A stretch of DNA of 64,000 bases from Vulcanimicrobiota bacterium (GCA_003168375.1 PMSI01000007.1:62001-126000); one strand, 5' to 3'. Positions 49,400 to 62,556 are shown, numbered from the stretch's first letter. The notes: a model not told the origin generated them from the sequence alone. Translations and numbers: made by a program.

Positions 49400-50762
49400 A
49401 CGCGGACGGGACGAAGAGCCGCGCGATGGAGGCGTACTTCGGAATCGCGCGGGCCGGCTCGACGGTGCCGCGCGAGCTGCGCGCGGGGCTGACGACGTTT
49501 CTGACGATGTCGTACGTGCTGTTTGTCAACCCGCAGGTGCTGGGGAGCGCGATCACCGGGGTCGACAACGCGTTCGCCAAGCTGCTGATCGTCACCGCGC
49601 TCGCTGCCGCGATCGGGAGCCTGCTCATGGCGCTCGTTGCGCGATACCCGTTCGCGCAGGCGCCCGGGATGGGGCTCAACGCGTACTTCGCCTACACCGT
49701 CGTGCTGGGACAGAAGATCCCGTGGCAGACCGCGCTCGGCGCGGTGTTCATCTCGGGCGTGCTCTTCGTGCTGCTCTCGGTGCTCGGCGTGCGCCAAGCG
49801 GTCGTGCGCGCGATCCCGAATCCACTCAAGTTCGCGGTGACCGCCGGGATCGGAATGTTCCTGGCGTTCATCGGCCTGAAGAACGCCGGCGCCATCGTCG
49901 CGAACCCCGCGACGTTCGTCACGCTCGGCTCTGCGCCGGTGCTGATCGCGCTGTCGGGCTCGTCGTCACCTCGGCGCTGCTGGTGCGACGCGTCAAGGGC
50001 GCGATCGTCTACGGGATCCTCGGCGCGACGCTGCTCGCGATCGTCACGCACGCGGCGGTCTATTCGGGACCGCACGGCACGCTGGTGCCGTTCGGCGGTT
50101 TCTCGAATGGGATCGTCGCGCTCCCGGTCTGGCCGAGCGGGCTGGTCGGCGCGCTCGACATCCGCGGCGCGCTCGCGCTCGGCGCAGCGGCGGTCGTGTT
50201 CACGTTTTTCTTCGTCGACTTCTTCGACGCGACGGGGACGCTGGTCGGCCTCGCGAGCCGGGCCGGCTTTCTCGACGCGAACGGTGACCTGCCGCGCGCG
50301 CGCCGCACGTTCGCCTCGGACGGCCTCGCCGCGATGGCGGGTGCCGCGCTCGGGACGAGCACGACGACGGCGTACATCGAGAGCGCCAGCGGGATCGAGG
50401 AAGGCGGCCGCACCGGGCTGACCGCGCTCACCGTCGCCGCGCTGTTCCTCGCCGCGACGCTGTTCTGGCCGCTCGCCGGCGTGATCCCGGCGGCCGCGAC
50501 CGCGCCGGCGCTGATCGTCGTCGGCGCGCTGATGCTCGACGGGCTGCGCACCATCGATTGGGACGACTATGCCGTTTCGATCCCGGTCTTCCTCACCGTC
50601 GTCGGGATGCCGCTGACGTTCTCGATCGCGAACGGCGTCAGCTTCGGCGTCATCTCCTACGCGGCGATCAAGCTGCTCAGCGGCCGCGGCAAGGAGGTCG
50701 ATCCGCTACTCTATCTCGTTGCCGCGCTGCTGATCGCGCGCTATGTCTGGCTGGGCGGCTGA
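49381..50762 (+). pseudogene. NCS2-family purine permease, interrupted by a 1-nt frameshift
   Basis: A hypoxanthine/guanine/adenine permease (AzgA-type NCS2 branch) of about 460 residues if repaired. The first part runs in one frame from ATG 49381 (MSYVLFVNPQVLG, PGMGLNAYFAYTVV) to SAPVLIALSG. The second continues in the next frame from about 49959 (LVVTSALLVRRVKGAIVYGI, FFVDFFDATGTLVGLA, TTTAYIESASGIEEGGRTG) to the stop at 50762. One G is missing in the GGG at 49956-49958: adding it restores LSGLVVTS. The break may be a true mutation or an assembly error, since the C-terminal half is otherwise intact. Confidence 0.85.
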
Positions 50763-50765
50763 CGC

Positions 50766-52115
50766 TCACAGCGTGACCGTCTCACCGCGTGCTGCGACGC
50801 TCGCGCCCAAGCCGAGTTTTTCGCGCACGACGCCGGCGAACGTCGTCGCCGAGACCGGCTCGCCGTGGACGGCGTACAGCTGCGGCTTCGTCTTCAAGGT
50901 GCCGAGCCAGCGCAGCAACTCGGTCTGATCGGCATGCGCGCTGTAGCCGGTCGGGTTCACGATCGTGGCTCGCACGTCGAGCAGTTCGCCGTAGAGCTTG
51001 ACCGTCTTCGCACCATGTACGAGGATGTTGCCGAGCGTTCCCGGTCCTTGAAAACCGGCGAACACGATCGTTGACCGCGGGTCGGGGATGTGGTTGTGCA
51101 GGTGGTGCAGGATCCGTCCGCCGGTCGCCATCCCGCTCGAGGCGATCACGATCGCCGGTCCTTGAAGGTTGTTGAGCTGCTTGGACTCGTCGGTCGTCAC
51201 GTGCACGGTGACGTTGCGGCAGCCGAACGGTAATTCGGGCATGTCGATGAAGGGCCTATGCGCATCGGGATAGCGCGCAAACAGCGCGTCCACCTTGATC
51301 GCCATCGGGCTGTCGACGTGCACCGGCGTCGATGCGATCTGCGGATCGCGGCCCTGCAGGACGCCGATCGAATACAGGATGTCCTGCGTACGTTCGACCG
51401 CAAAGGCCGGGATCACGATCGTGCCGCCACGGGCGATCCCGTCGAGCAGGATCTTCTCGAAGTCGCCCAGCGCGTCGGGCGGATGGTTCCGGTCCCCGTA
51501 CGTCGTCTCGCAGACGATCACGTCCGCCGTGTCGAGCGGTTCGGGATCGTACAGCAGCGGCCGGCCGTAGCGGCCGAGATCGCCGGAGAAGATCACCCGC
51601 TTGCCGTCGATGTGCGCATCGACGAACGCCGAGCCCAGGATGTGGCCCGCGTTGTGGTAGTGCATCGTCGCGCCGAACACATCGAAGTCCGTCTCGAGCG
51701 GGACCGTTTGCAGCAGCTTGAGCGTCGCCTGCACGTCGGCGTCGCCGTAGAACGGCGGCGGGGCGTGCTGTTCGTGCTGGAAGCCGCGCTGGGTCAGATG
51801 CTGCTGCAGATGCGCCGCGTCCTCGAGCACGATCTCGATCAGACCCGACGTCGCCGGGGTGCAGTAGATCGGACCACGAAAGCCGTCGTGCACGATTTTG
51901 GGCAGGTAGCCGACGTGATCGATGTGGCCGTGGGTGATGACGACGGCGTCGGTCTGCGCGGGCGGAACCGGCAGCGGCACGTCGTTGAGCGCCTGCGTCT
52001 CGCGGGTCCCCTGGAACAGCCCGCAGTCGACATAGACGTGCTTCCCGCCGAACGCGAGCAGATGCTTGCTGCCGGTCACGGTGCCGGCAGCGCCGACGAA
52101 GGTCAGCTCAGCCAC
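50766..52115 (-). CDS. MBL-fold RNA-processing exonuclease (beta-CASP)
   Basis: A 449-residue metallo-beta-lactamase/beta-CASP protein (YSH1/CPSF73-like). Zinc motifs are THGHIDHVG (motif 2), HNAGHILGSA (motif 3) and FSGDLGRYG (motif 4). The beta-CASP part has PAFAVERTQDILY, IASSGMATGGRILHHL and GYSAHADQ. Bacterial relatives are RNases or act on RNA ends. GTG at 52115 gives VAELTFVGAAGTVTGSKHLL, the family start; the longer frame is antisense to the LOG gene. It ends the creatininase-YncE-LOG-MBL minus unit and converges on the permease. Confidence 0.9.
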   Translation of the reverse strand: MAELTFVGAAGTVTGSKHLLAFGGKHVYVDCGLFQGTRETQALNDVPLPVPPAQTDAVVITHGHIDHVGYLPKIVHDGFRGPIYCTPATSGLIEIVLEDAAHLQQHLTQRGFQHEQHAPPPFYGDADVQATLKLLQTVPLETDFDVFGATMHYHNAGHILGSAFVDAHIDGKRVIFSGDLGRYGRPLLYDPEPLDTADVIVCETTYGDRNHPPDALGDFEKILLDGIARGGTIVIPAFAVERTQDILYSIGVLQGRDPQIASTPVHVDSPMAIKVDALFARYPDAHRPFIDMPELPFGCRNVTVHVTTDESKQLNNLQGPAIVIASSGMATGGRILHHLHNHIPDPRSTIVFAGFQGPGTLGNILVHGAKTVKLYGELLDVRATIVNPTGYSAHADQTELLRWLGTLKTKPQLYAVHGEPVSATTFAGVVREKLGLGASVAARGETVTL

Positions 52116-52716
52116 CGGTCTCCTCCGTCTGGACTTTCGTGTTCGCGACCTGGGTGGCCATCGCGACGCTGCTCGGCCGTTCGTCCGCGCGGTAGCGGTC
52201 GAGGCACGTATCGACGAGCCGTTCAGGATCGTCATCCTCGATGATCATCGCGCCCGTTTCCTTGTGCACGAGATGCGCGATCCCCGCGAAGTCGTTGGAG
52301 ATCCCGCCCGAATTGCGCAGCACGCCGATCAGTTTTCCTTCGTCGTACGCGATCGCGAACTCGCCGAGCGTGCCGCTCCGCCCGCCGACGAAGAGCACGA
52401 AGTCCGAGCTGTGGATGTTGTGCGTTTCGCGCCCCATCAGCCCCGATCCGGTGAACACGATCGCGGTATACGGATCGAGCGGCGACTCGAACACGCTCAC
52501 GTGCTCCTCGCGCGAGCGCGCCGGGGAGACGCCGAGGCTCGCTCCGCCCGCCTCGTGCGCGCCGAGCACCGCCGCCTGTGGCAGACCCGGGCACGCGCCG
52601 GTCACGATGACGCAGTCGCGCTCGGCGATCCGCCGCCCCAGCCGCGCGGCCAGCTCGAGCTCGGCCGCGCTGAGCATGCCGCCGGCCGATCCCATCACGC
52701 CGATCTGAATATGCAC
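52108..52716 (-). CDS. LOG/TIGR00725-type SLOG nucleotide-binding protein
   Basis: A 202-residue Rossmann-like protein of the SLOG superfamily. GVMGSAG opens the fold, TGACPGLPQAAVLGAHEAG follows, and VGGRSGTLGEFAIAY is a variant of the GGxGTxxE motif. Canonical LOG enzymes release cytokinin bases from nucleotides; TIGR00725 members are less defined. It follows the propeller lipoprotein after 7 bases and its 3' end overlaps the MBL start. Confidence 0.8.
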   Translation of the reverse strand: MHIQIGVMGSAGGMLSAAELELAARLGRRIAERDCVIVTGACPGLPQAAVLGAHEAGGASLGVSPARSREEHVSVFESPLDPYTAIVFTGSGLMGRETHNIHSSDFVLFVGGRSGTLGEFAIAYDEGKLIGVLRNSGGISNDFAGIAHLVHKETGAMIIEDDDPERLVDTCLDRYRADERPSSVAMATQVANTKVQTEETGG

Positions 52717-52723
52717 CGGTACC

Positions 52724-53902
52724 TCATGAGCGCGGAATTCCGGTGTGGCCGAGTGAGTACCGCCCGGGTTGCGGCCAGACGGTGAGCCCGTGCGGCTCAG
52801 CGCCCACCCGCACCTTGCGCACCGCGCCGGTGCGCGTGTCGATGGCGTAGACGACGCCGTCGAAGCGGCCGGTAAGCCACAGCAGTCGGCCGTCGGCGCT
52901 CACGTTCCCCATGTCGGGGCTCCCGCCGCCGGGGATCGGCCAACGCGCGACGACGCGGCGCGTCGAGAAATCGATGACGCTCACACGTCCGAACGGGCTG
53001 TTGGGTGCGCCGTGCAGGGAGTGCGTGCCGCGGTTCGAGACGTACAGCTTCGTGCCGTCACGGCTGGGATAGAGACCGTGCGCCGCGACGCCGGTCGGGA
53101 TGAAGCCGACTTCCTTGAAGTGCTCGCCGTCGATGATGAACACGCCGTCGGCGTGCATGTCCGCGACGTAGAACGTTCGCCCGCTGGGCCCGACACGAAT
53201 GTCCTGCGGCATCCCGCCTTTGGAGAGCTTCAAGTATCCGAGCACCTTGCGGTGGACCGGGTCCACCTTCGCGAGCCAGCCGTTGAACTCGCAGGTGAAG
53301 ATCGCGTAGCGCATGTCGCCTGAGTAGTCACCGTGGTTGATCCCGGCGCACAACGGCACGCCGAGCGTCCCCTGCAGCCTCATCGTGTGCGGATCGCGGA
53401 AGTCGAGCCGCGCGCGGGCCTCCGCCACCACGATCGCGGACTTGCCGTCGGGGGTGAAGTACATGTTGTACGGATCGTCGACCGGGATCGCCCGGCCGTG
53501 CTTGCCGGTGCGCGGGTCGATCGGCGTCACGCTGCCGTCGGCGGGCCCAGCGCCGTTGCTCGTGACCCACAGCGTGCGCAGGTCCCATGACGGCACGACG
53601 TGCTGCGGACTGGCTCCGACGGTGAAGCGGTCGACCACTCGGAGCGAGCGCGGATCGATCACCGAGACGTAGCCCGACGCGCGATTCGGCACGTAGACGC
53701 GCGGCAAGTCCCGGGCGACCGCCGGTCCGACCTTCAGGGCGTTCGCGGCGCGCGTCCGCCCTTTGCCGCCGGTGTGCGGCGTGGTGCTCGGCGGCGGTGG
53801 TCGCACGGCGGGCGCGGGGCGTTCGGGTGCGGGTCGCGCGCAGCCGGCGAAGAGCGCCACGATGGCGAGCGCAGCGATCGCGGCGACGGTCCCGCGGGTC
53901 AT
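52724..53902 (-). CDS. YncE-like beta-propeller lipoprotein
   Basis: A 392-residue lipoprotein (lipobox LFAGC, Cys21) with a Pro-rich tether and then a seven-bladed propeller of the YncE/40-residue YVTN type. Blade repeats are visible as VYVPNRASGYVSVIDPRSL, LWVTSNGAGPADGSVTPID, TFYVADMHADGVFIID and LYVSNRGTHSLH. Such proteins often sit in the periplasm near metal or aldehyde dehydrogenases. It follows the creatininase gene after 11 bases. Confidence 0.82.
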   Translation of the reverse strand: MTRGTVAAIAALAIVALFAGCARPAPERPAPAVRPPPPSTTPHTGGKGRTRAANALKVGPAVARDLPRVYVPNRASGYVSVIDPRSLRVVDRFTVGASPQHVVPSWDLRTLWVTSNGAGPADGSVTPIDPRTGKHGRAIPVDDPYNMYFTPDGKSAIVVAEARARLDFRDPHTMRLQGTLGVPLCAGINHGDYSGDMRYAIFTCEFNGWLAKVDPVHRKVLGYLKLSKGGMPQDIRVGPSGRTFYVADMHADGVFIIDGEHFKEVGFIPTGVAAHGLYPSRDGTKLYVSNRGTHSLHGAPNSPFGRVSVIDFSTRRVVARWPIPGGGSPDMGNVSADGRLLWLTGRFDGVVYAIDTRTGAVRKVRVGAEPHGLTVWPQPGRYSLGHTGIPRS

Positions 53903-53913
53903 CGACGCAGGTA

Positions 53914-54702
53914 TCAGCGTACTCGCCTCGCCGTCGCGAGCCTGATCGCGCGGACGGCGGCGCCGACCTGAGCGTCAGCGGCAGCGCGGCCGCGCTCGGC
54001 GGTGGCGGTCCTCGGATCGGCACCGTACACGCCGGCCGATGCGTCCGGCCGCGACGCGGATCGCAGTTGCTCGAGCCGCACCATCGAGGGATCGGTCGCG
54101 AGCATCAACGACGTGTCCTCGAGGTCGGCGTGCCCGCCGCTCGCTCGATAGTATTCCGCGATGTAGTGCGCGCGCGCGGGCGTCGATGCCCAGCGGCGGT
54201 TGAGCCGGTCAGCCACGGCCTTCAGATTGGACTGATAGCCGCCGTGATCCCCGAGCAGCACCACGTCCGTGAATCCGTGCGCGCGAAAGCTCTCGGCCGC
54301 CGATTCGATCGTCTGCTCGAACACGTCCGCCGGGACGGTGATCGTGCCCGGGAAGCGCATGTGCCCGGTCGGCGGCACGACGTCCCCTTCGGGCACGTAC
54401 GCGATCACCGGAGCGACGAGAGCATCACCCAACGCACGAGCGATCCGTTCGGAGAGGATCGCGACCCGCCGGTTGTGCTTGCCGACCGCAATGTACGGTC
54501 CGCTTTGTTCCGTCCCGCCGACGGGGATGATGATGCTCGTCTTCCCGGCGTGCAGCGCGCCGCGAATTTCGGTCCAGGTGAGCTGCTCGAGCGATACCGT
54601 CATCGGCGCCTGAGCCGCGGCGATACACGGCCCCGTGAAAACGGCGCCGAACGCGAGCGATATCAGGCTGATCAGCGAAACCCGGTGGAAATGATTGTCC
54701 AT
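53914..54702 (-). CDS. Exported creatininase-family amidohydrolase
   Basis: A 262-residue creatininase-fold protein with a signal peptide (about 1-32, ending AAAQA). The metal site elements are IPVGGTEQSGPYIAVGKHN, VPPTGHMRFPGTIT, GDHGGYQSN and GGHADLEDTSLML. Creatininase-family enzymes hydrolyse creatinine or act on cofactor precursors; an exported member is less common and its substrate is unknown. ATG at 54702 gives the signal. First gene of the minus unit, divergent from ppc. Confidence 0.85.
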   Translation of the reverse strand: MDNHFHRVSLISLISLAFGAVFTGPCIAAAQAPMTVSLEQLTWTEIRGALHAGKTSIIIPVGGTEQSGPYIAVGKHNRRVAILSERIARALGDALVAPVIAYVPEGDVVPPTGHMRFPGTITVPADVFEQTIESAAESFRAHGFTDVVLLGDHGGYQSNLKAVADRLNRRWASTPARAHYIAEYYRASGGHADLEDTSLMLATDPSMVRLEQLRSASRPDASAGVYGADPRTATAERGRAAADAQVGAAVRAIRLATARRVR

Positions 54703-54824
54703 ACGGCGTATGGTGGATACGAGGAGAGTCCTCGGCATCCCCGTATGAAGCGAGCCTCATCGAACCCGATAACAGCGCTCCGCTTCGCGCGCGCGTCGCG
54801 CTCCTCGGCCGGCTCGTCGGCGAC

Positions 54825-58609
<3,785 letters not shown>

Positions 58610-58620
58610 GATAGGAAAAT

Positions 58621-59877
58621 ATGTCACGAAAGCAGGCTCGAGCGCTGCGGATCTCCGCGCTGATTCTCGCACAGTTCATGTGCCTCGAAACGTGGTGCCT
58701 CGGCGCACCGGACTTTTCCCTCGCCGCGAGAGAAGCCGACTTCAAGACGTTTGTCGACGGCGTGCGAGACAACTACGCCTACCGAGACCGGGCCGAAAAG
58801 CCTTGGGAAACGTGGCCGGCCCGCTACCGGACGACTGTCGATTCGGCAAGCTCGCCGGAAGCGTACGCGGCGGTCCTCGAAGCCGCTTTGGACGAGTTGC
58901 ACGATTTTCACGCGGAGGTGCGCTCCCGTAATCCCCATCGTTGGCTTCCGGTTCCGACGTTCGCCGACATTTGGGCGGAGCTGCATGGAGAAGAAGCGGT
59001 CGCCGTCGCAGTCCGTCGCGGCAGTGACGCCGAGCGCGCGGGGATCGTCCCCGGCGACCGTGTGATCCGTATCGGTTCTCTTCCAGTTCGGACTGCCATC
59101 GCAGAACGGCTGACGCCCGCGGTCGACAATCACGATCTCAAAGCGCGTACCTGGGCGCTGCTGTCCCTCCTCGCGGGCAGAGCGGACGAAGAACGTCACT
59201 TCACCATCGCGGACAGGAACGGCCGCAGCCGGGCTGTGACGCTGCCGCTGCAACGTCGTTTTGAACGGACGCCCGGAACGCTGACGTCGACGATTCTACC
59301 GGGCAACGTGGGCTTGATTCGATTCAACAACTCGCTCGGCGATCAGGGGACCGTACCAGCGTTCGATGCCGCTCTGGAACGACTCGCTTCGACTCGCGGT
59401 CTCGTCCTCGATCTGCGCGACGTTCCGAGCGGTGGCGTGAGCTCCGTTGCGCTCGGCATCATGGGCAGGTTCATCCAGACCGAGCTCCCCTATCAGCGGC
59501 ACCGGATCCCGCACTACGGTCAAGTGGACGTCGAGCGAAACTGGATCGAGATGGTCGCTCCTCGCGGGCCGTTTGCGTACAAAGCCCCGGTCGTTCTGCT
59601 CGTCGACCATTGGACGGGCAGCATCGGTGAAGGCATGGCGATCGGCTTCGACGCCATGCGGCGAGCTCGCGTCGTCGGATCGCCGATGGCGCATCTTGCC
59701 GGCGCCGTCGAGGACGTTCTCCTGCCGCAGACCGGCGTCGACGTCGCGATCCCTACCGAGCAGCTGTATCACGTCAATGGAACGCCCAGGGAACAGTGGA
59801 TACCGCCCGTCCAGGTTGAGGACGCTGCCGCAGACGGGAGCGACGCCATCCTGACGCGGGGGCTCGCGGAGCTTTAG
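58621..59877 (+). CDS. Exported S41-family protease with degenerate active site
   Basis: A 418-residue protein with an N-terminal hydrophobic signal (about 8-29). The N-terminal helical part precedes a PDZ-like segment (about 118-190, AVAVAVRRGSDAERAGIVPGDRVIRIGSLPV) and a tail-specific protease fold (about 225-400): LVLDLRDVPSGG, VVLLVDHWTGSIGEGMAIGF with the nucleophile Ser, and then RARVVGSPMAHLAG where family members place a catalytic Lys. No Lys is seen there, so it may be inactive or use another residue. A purine-rich GAGATAGGAAAAT precedes the ATG. Confidence 0.75.
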   Translation: MSRKQARALRISALILAQFMCLETWCLGAPDFSLAAREADFKTFVDGVRDNYAYRDRAEKPWETWPARYRTTVDSASSPEAYAAVLEAALDELHDFHAEVRSRNPHRWLPVPTFADIWAELHGEEAVAVAVRRGSDAERAGIVPGDRVIRIGSLPVRTAIAERLTPAVDNHDLKARTWALLSLLAGRADEERHFTIADRNGRSRAVTLPLQRRFERTPGTLTSTILPGNVGLIRFNNSLGDQGTVPAFDAALERLASTRGLVLDLRDVPSGGVSSVALGIMGRFIQTELPYQRHRIPHYGQVDVERNWIEMVAPRGPFAYKAPVVLLVDHWTGSIGEGMAIGFDAMRRARVVGSPMAHLAGAVEDVLLPQTGVDVAIPTEQLYHVNGTPREQWIPPVQVEDAAADGSDAILTRGLAEL

Positions 59878-60310
59878 AACGGGCTCGGGAAGAGCTTGCC
59901 GCAGGCGAACCCCAAACTGCCGGGTGACGACGACTTGCCGTACGTTCCGTAGTCGAGGAAGTTGTAGATCAGCGCGTCGATATTCGTGCACACGTCGCAG
60001 CGCGAGAAACCCTCGCCGACGATCGTCGCCTCGGCGAGGTTGCACAACGCGCCCAGCGCGCAGTTGTTGAAGTCGGCCTGCGGGTGCGCGCTACCGCTGA
60101 GCGGAGCTTCGACGCCCATCGCGATGCAGCGGAACATATCGCCGTAGAACTGCAGGATCGTCACCAGCGAGGCCCAGTCGTTGATCCGGTCGATCGCGTA
60201 CTCAACCATCGCTTGACCGGCACCGCCCGCCATGCGGCCGACCAGATTACCGGTCTGCGAGTCGAGCTCCCACCAGCCGCTGACGGTGCTTCCCGGCGGC
60301 GGCCATCCTC
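59874..60310 (-). pseudogene. 5'-truncated Cys-rich gene fragment
   Basis: The reading frame ends at 59874 and its last ATG is at 60233, giving 119 residues (MAGGAGQAMVEYAIDRINDW...), with a Cys-rich C-terminal half (CALGALCNLAEA, CDVCTNID). The frame stays open upstream of that ATG, and the preceding residues look coding (GSTVSGWWELDSQTGNLVGR, to about 60300), but no ATG or GTG start exists before the divergent NRAMP gene. It is therefore probably the 3' end of a longer gene whose front was lost. The family is not recognised. The stop overlaps the S41 gene by 4 bases. Confidence 0.5.
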
Positions 60311-60354
60311 CGGCGAGCGTTCGATTGCGTGTCCGATGGGTACGGAGCGAGGCG

Positions 60355-61632
60355 ATGGCCCAGAACGGAATCGTCGCGAGGAGCCGCCGCTGGATGCGGG
60401 TCCTCGGCCCTGGCTTGATCAGCGGCGCTTCGGACGACGATCCGTCAGGGATCTCAACGTACTCCGTCGCCGGCGCGACGACCGGCTACTCGATGTTGTG
60501 GCTCGCTCTGATCACGACGCCGATGATGGCGGTGGTCCAAGGGATGAGCGCGCGCATCGGGCTCGTCTCCGGGATCGGCTTGATGGGCGTCATCCGCAAG
60601 GTGTGTCCGCTGTGGCTCGCCTACGCGTTGGCGACGATCGTGATCGTCGCCAACACGTTCAACGTCGGGGCGGATATCGCGGGTATGGCCGCGTCAGCGC
60701 AGCTCGTATGGCATCTGCCGTTCCTGTTCTGGGTGCTCTTCTTTGGCGTCGTGCTGCTGTCTGCGCAGGTCTTTCTTCCGTACCGCACGCTCGCGAACAC
60801 GCTGAAGTGGCTGACGATCTCGCTCTTCGCCTACGTCGTCACGGCGTTCGTCGTTCATGCCCCTTGGCCGGAGATCCTCAAGCGCACGGTGACGCCTGAG
60901 ATCCACTTCTCGGCATCCTGGCTGACGACGATGGTCGGCGTTCTCGGGACCACGATCACGCCGTACCTGTTCTTCTGGCAGTCGGATCTCGAAGTCGAGG
61001 AAGAGAAGTCGGCCGGCCGCACGACGATCGCGCAGCGCAAGGGCGCGACCGACCAGGAGATCAAGGACGCGCATCTCGACGTCAACATCGGCATGCTTTT
61101 CTCGAACCTCGTGATGTTCTTCATCATCGTCACCTGCGCAACCACATTGTTCACGGCCCACAAGAACATTCAGACGGCGCAGGATGCGGCCGAGGCGCTG
61201 CGGCCGCTCGCCGGCAACCTGGCCTACCTGCTCTTCACGCTCGGGATGGTCGGGACCGGGATGCTCGGTGTTCCCGCGCTCGCCGGATCGTCCGCGTTCG
61301 TAGCCGCCGAGATGTTCGCGTTCCGCCGCATGGGGCTGTGCGAGACGGCGAAGAGCGCCCCGAAGTTCTACGCGATCATCGCCGCGGGGATGCTGGCGGG
61401 GATCGTGATGAACGTCATCCACGTCGACCCGATCAAGGCGCTGTTCTGGTCGGCGGTGCTCAACGGCGTCGCGGCGGTTCCGATCCTGATCGTCATGACG
61501 GTGATCGCGAACAAGAAGAGCATCATGGGCAAGTGGACGAACTCGCGCCTCGCCAACGCCTGGGCGCTCCTCACGATCGTGCTGATGTCCGGCGCCGCGA
61601 TCGGAATGTTCGCGTTCTGGGGCAAGTCCTGA
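60355..61632 (+). CDS. NRAMP-related divalent metal transporter
   Basis: A 425-residue transporter of the NRAMP superfamily with 11 predicted membrane helices. Helix 1 has SDDDPSGISTYS, the equivalent of the DPGN metal motif (Asp29-Pro-Ser-Gly). Helix 6 has MVGTGMLGVPALAGSSAF, where canonical MntH proteins carry the metal-binding Met-Pro-His. The absence of that Met suggests an NRMT-like (Mg2+-type) or otherwise altered selectivity. ATG at 60355 follows GGAGCGAGG. Probably monocistronic. Confidence 0.85.
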   Translation: MAQNGIVARSRRWMRVLGPGLISGASDDDPSGISTYSVAGATTGYSMLWLALITTPMMAVVQGMSARIGLVSGIGLMGVIRKVCPLWLAYALATIVIVANTFNVGADIAGMAASAQLVWHLPFLFWVLFFGVVLLSAQVFLPYRTLANTLKWLTISLFAYVVTAFVVHAPWPEILKRTVTPEIHFSASWLTTMVGVLGTTITPYLFFWQSDLEVEEEKSAGRTTIAQRKGATDQEIKDAHLDVNIGMLFSNLVMFFIIVTCATTLFTAHKNIQTAQDAAEALRPLAGNLAYLLFTLGMVGTGMLGVPALAGSSAFVAAEMFAFRRMGLCETAKSAPKFYAIIAAGMLAGIVMNVIHVDPIKALFWSAVLNGVAAVPILIVMTVIANKKSIMGKWTNSRLANAWALLTIVLMSGAAIGMFAFWGKS

Positions 61633-61715
61633 CGGGGCCGCGGGGATTCCCGGCCGAATCCAGGATGATTCTCAAGGCTCTTCCCAGGGGGCTCGGCTGA
61701 AATGGAGACATGCAC

Positions 61716-62519
61716 ATGCGAAGATTGATCCTCATCGCGGCCGGCGTCGTCGCAGCGTGCGCCCCGGCGGCGGCCCAGACCGCACCCGCCGCACCGGGAG
61801 CGTCGCCCGGCGTGGTGCGCGTGCTACGCGTGCCGAGCGCGATGCGCGTTCAGAGCGCCGCGTTCTCCCTCAACGGGGCGTACCGCGAGATCGGCCGCGC
61901 CGAGCAGGCCGGCGCGACCGGCCACCTCGTCGAGGCTGCCCGTACCCACTACCGCGGCGCGATGGCGCGCTACGGCAAGAACGACGGTACCGGCGCCGCC
62001 GCGGAGGCGCGGCTCGCCACCGACCTCGCGCGCGCCGCGCTGGACGAGCGCCCGGCGCCGGTGATGCCGACCCCGCGCGACCTGCCGCCACCGCCGGCGA
62101 TGCCCCCGATGTCGGGTACGCCGGGTATGTCGCGTATGCCGGACATGCCGGGCATGCCGGGTATGCCGGGGATCGCCCGCGGCGGGTCTCGCGGCGAGGG
62201 TCCCGGCGGTTTCGGGGGCGGCGGTTTCCGCATGCACGGGTCGCACGGGTTCGACGCGATGAGCCTCGCCGAAGCGATGAAGATCGAGAGCGGTCCCGAG
62301 GCAAAACAGCTCGCCCAGACGGCCGTCGACGCGAACGCCGCCGCGCAGCGCGCGGCGCTGGCCGGAAATGTCGCCGAAGCCTCCCGGCAAACCCGGCTCA
62401 GCGCGGACCTCATGTCGGCGGTGAACGCGCTCGTCGCGCTCAACCATCCCGAGATGCGTCGGCAGGGAAACCTCCGCATCGAGATTCAGCGCGAAATGCG
62501 GCCACCCGGGACGCAGTGA
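61716..62519 (+). CDS. Exported Met/Pro/Gly-repeat protein
   Basis: A 267-residue protein with a signal peptide (MRRLILIAAGVVAACAPAAA). A helical N-terminal half (residues 30-105) is followed by a proline/methionine tandem repeat (PMSGTPGMSRMPDMPGMPG, built from MPG units at about 62110-62175), a Gly-rich linker, and a C-terminal alanine-rich helical part. Met-rich repeats can bind Cu(I) or Ag(I), but there is no supporting neighbour. ATG at 61716 is chosen because GGAGA is then 7 bases upstream. Confidence 0.6.
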   Translation: MRRLILIAAGVVAACAPAAAQTAPAAPGASPGVVRVLRVPSAMRVQSAAFSLNGAYREIGRAEQAGATGHLVEAARTHYRGAMARYGKNDGTGAAAEARLATDLARAALDERPAPVMPTPRDLPPPPAMPPMSGTPGMSRMPDMPGMPGMPGIARGGSRGEGPGGFGGGGFRMHGSHGFDAMSLAEAMKIESGPEAKQLAQTAVDANAAAQRAALAGNVAEASRQTRLSADLMSAVNALVALNHPEMRRQGNLRIEIQREMRPPGTQ

Positions 62520-62556
62520 GGGGACTCCGCCGCTCGCGGCGGCGAACCTCGCGGTA

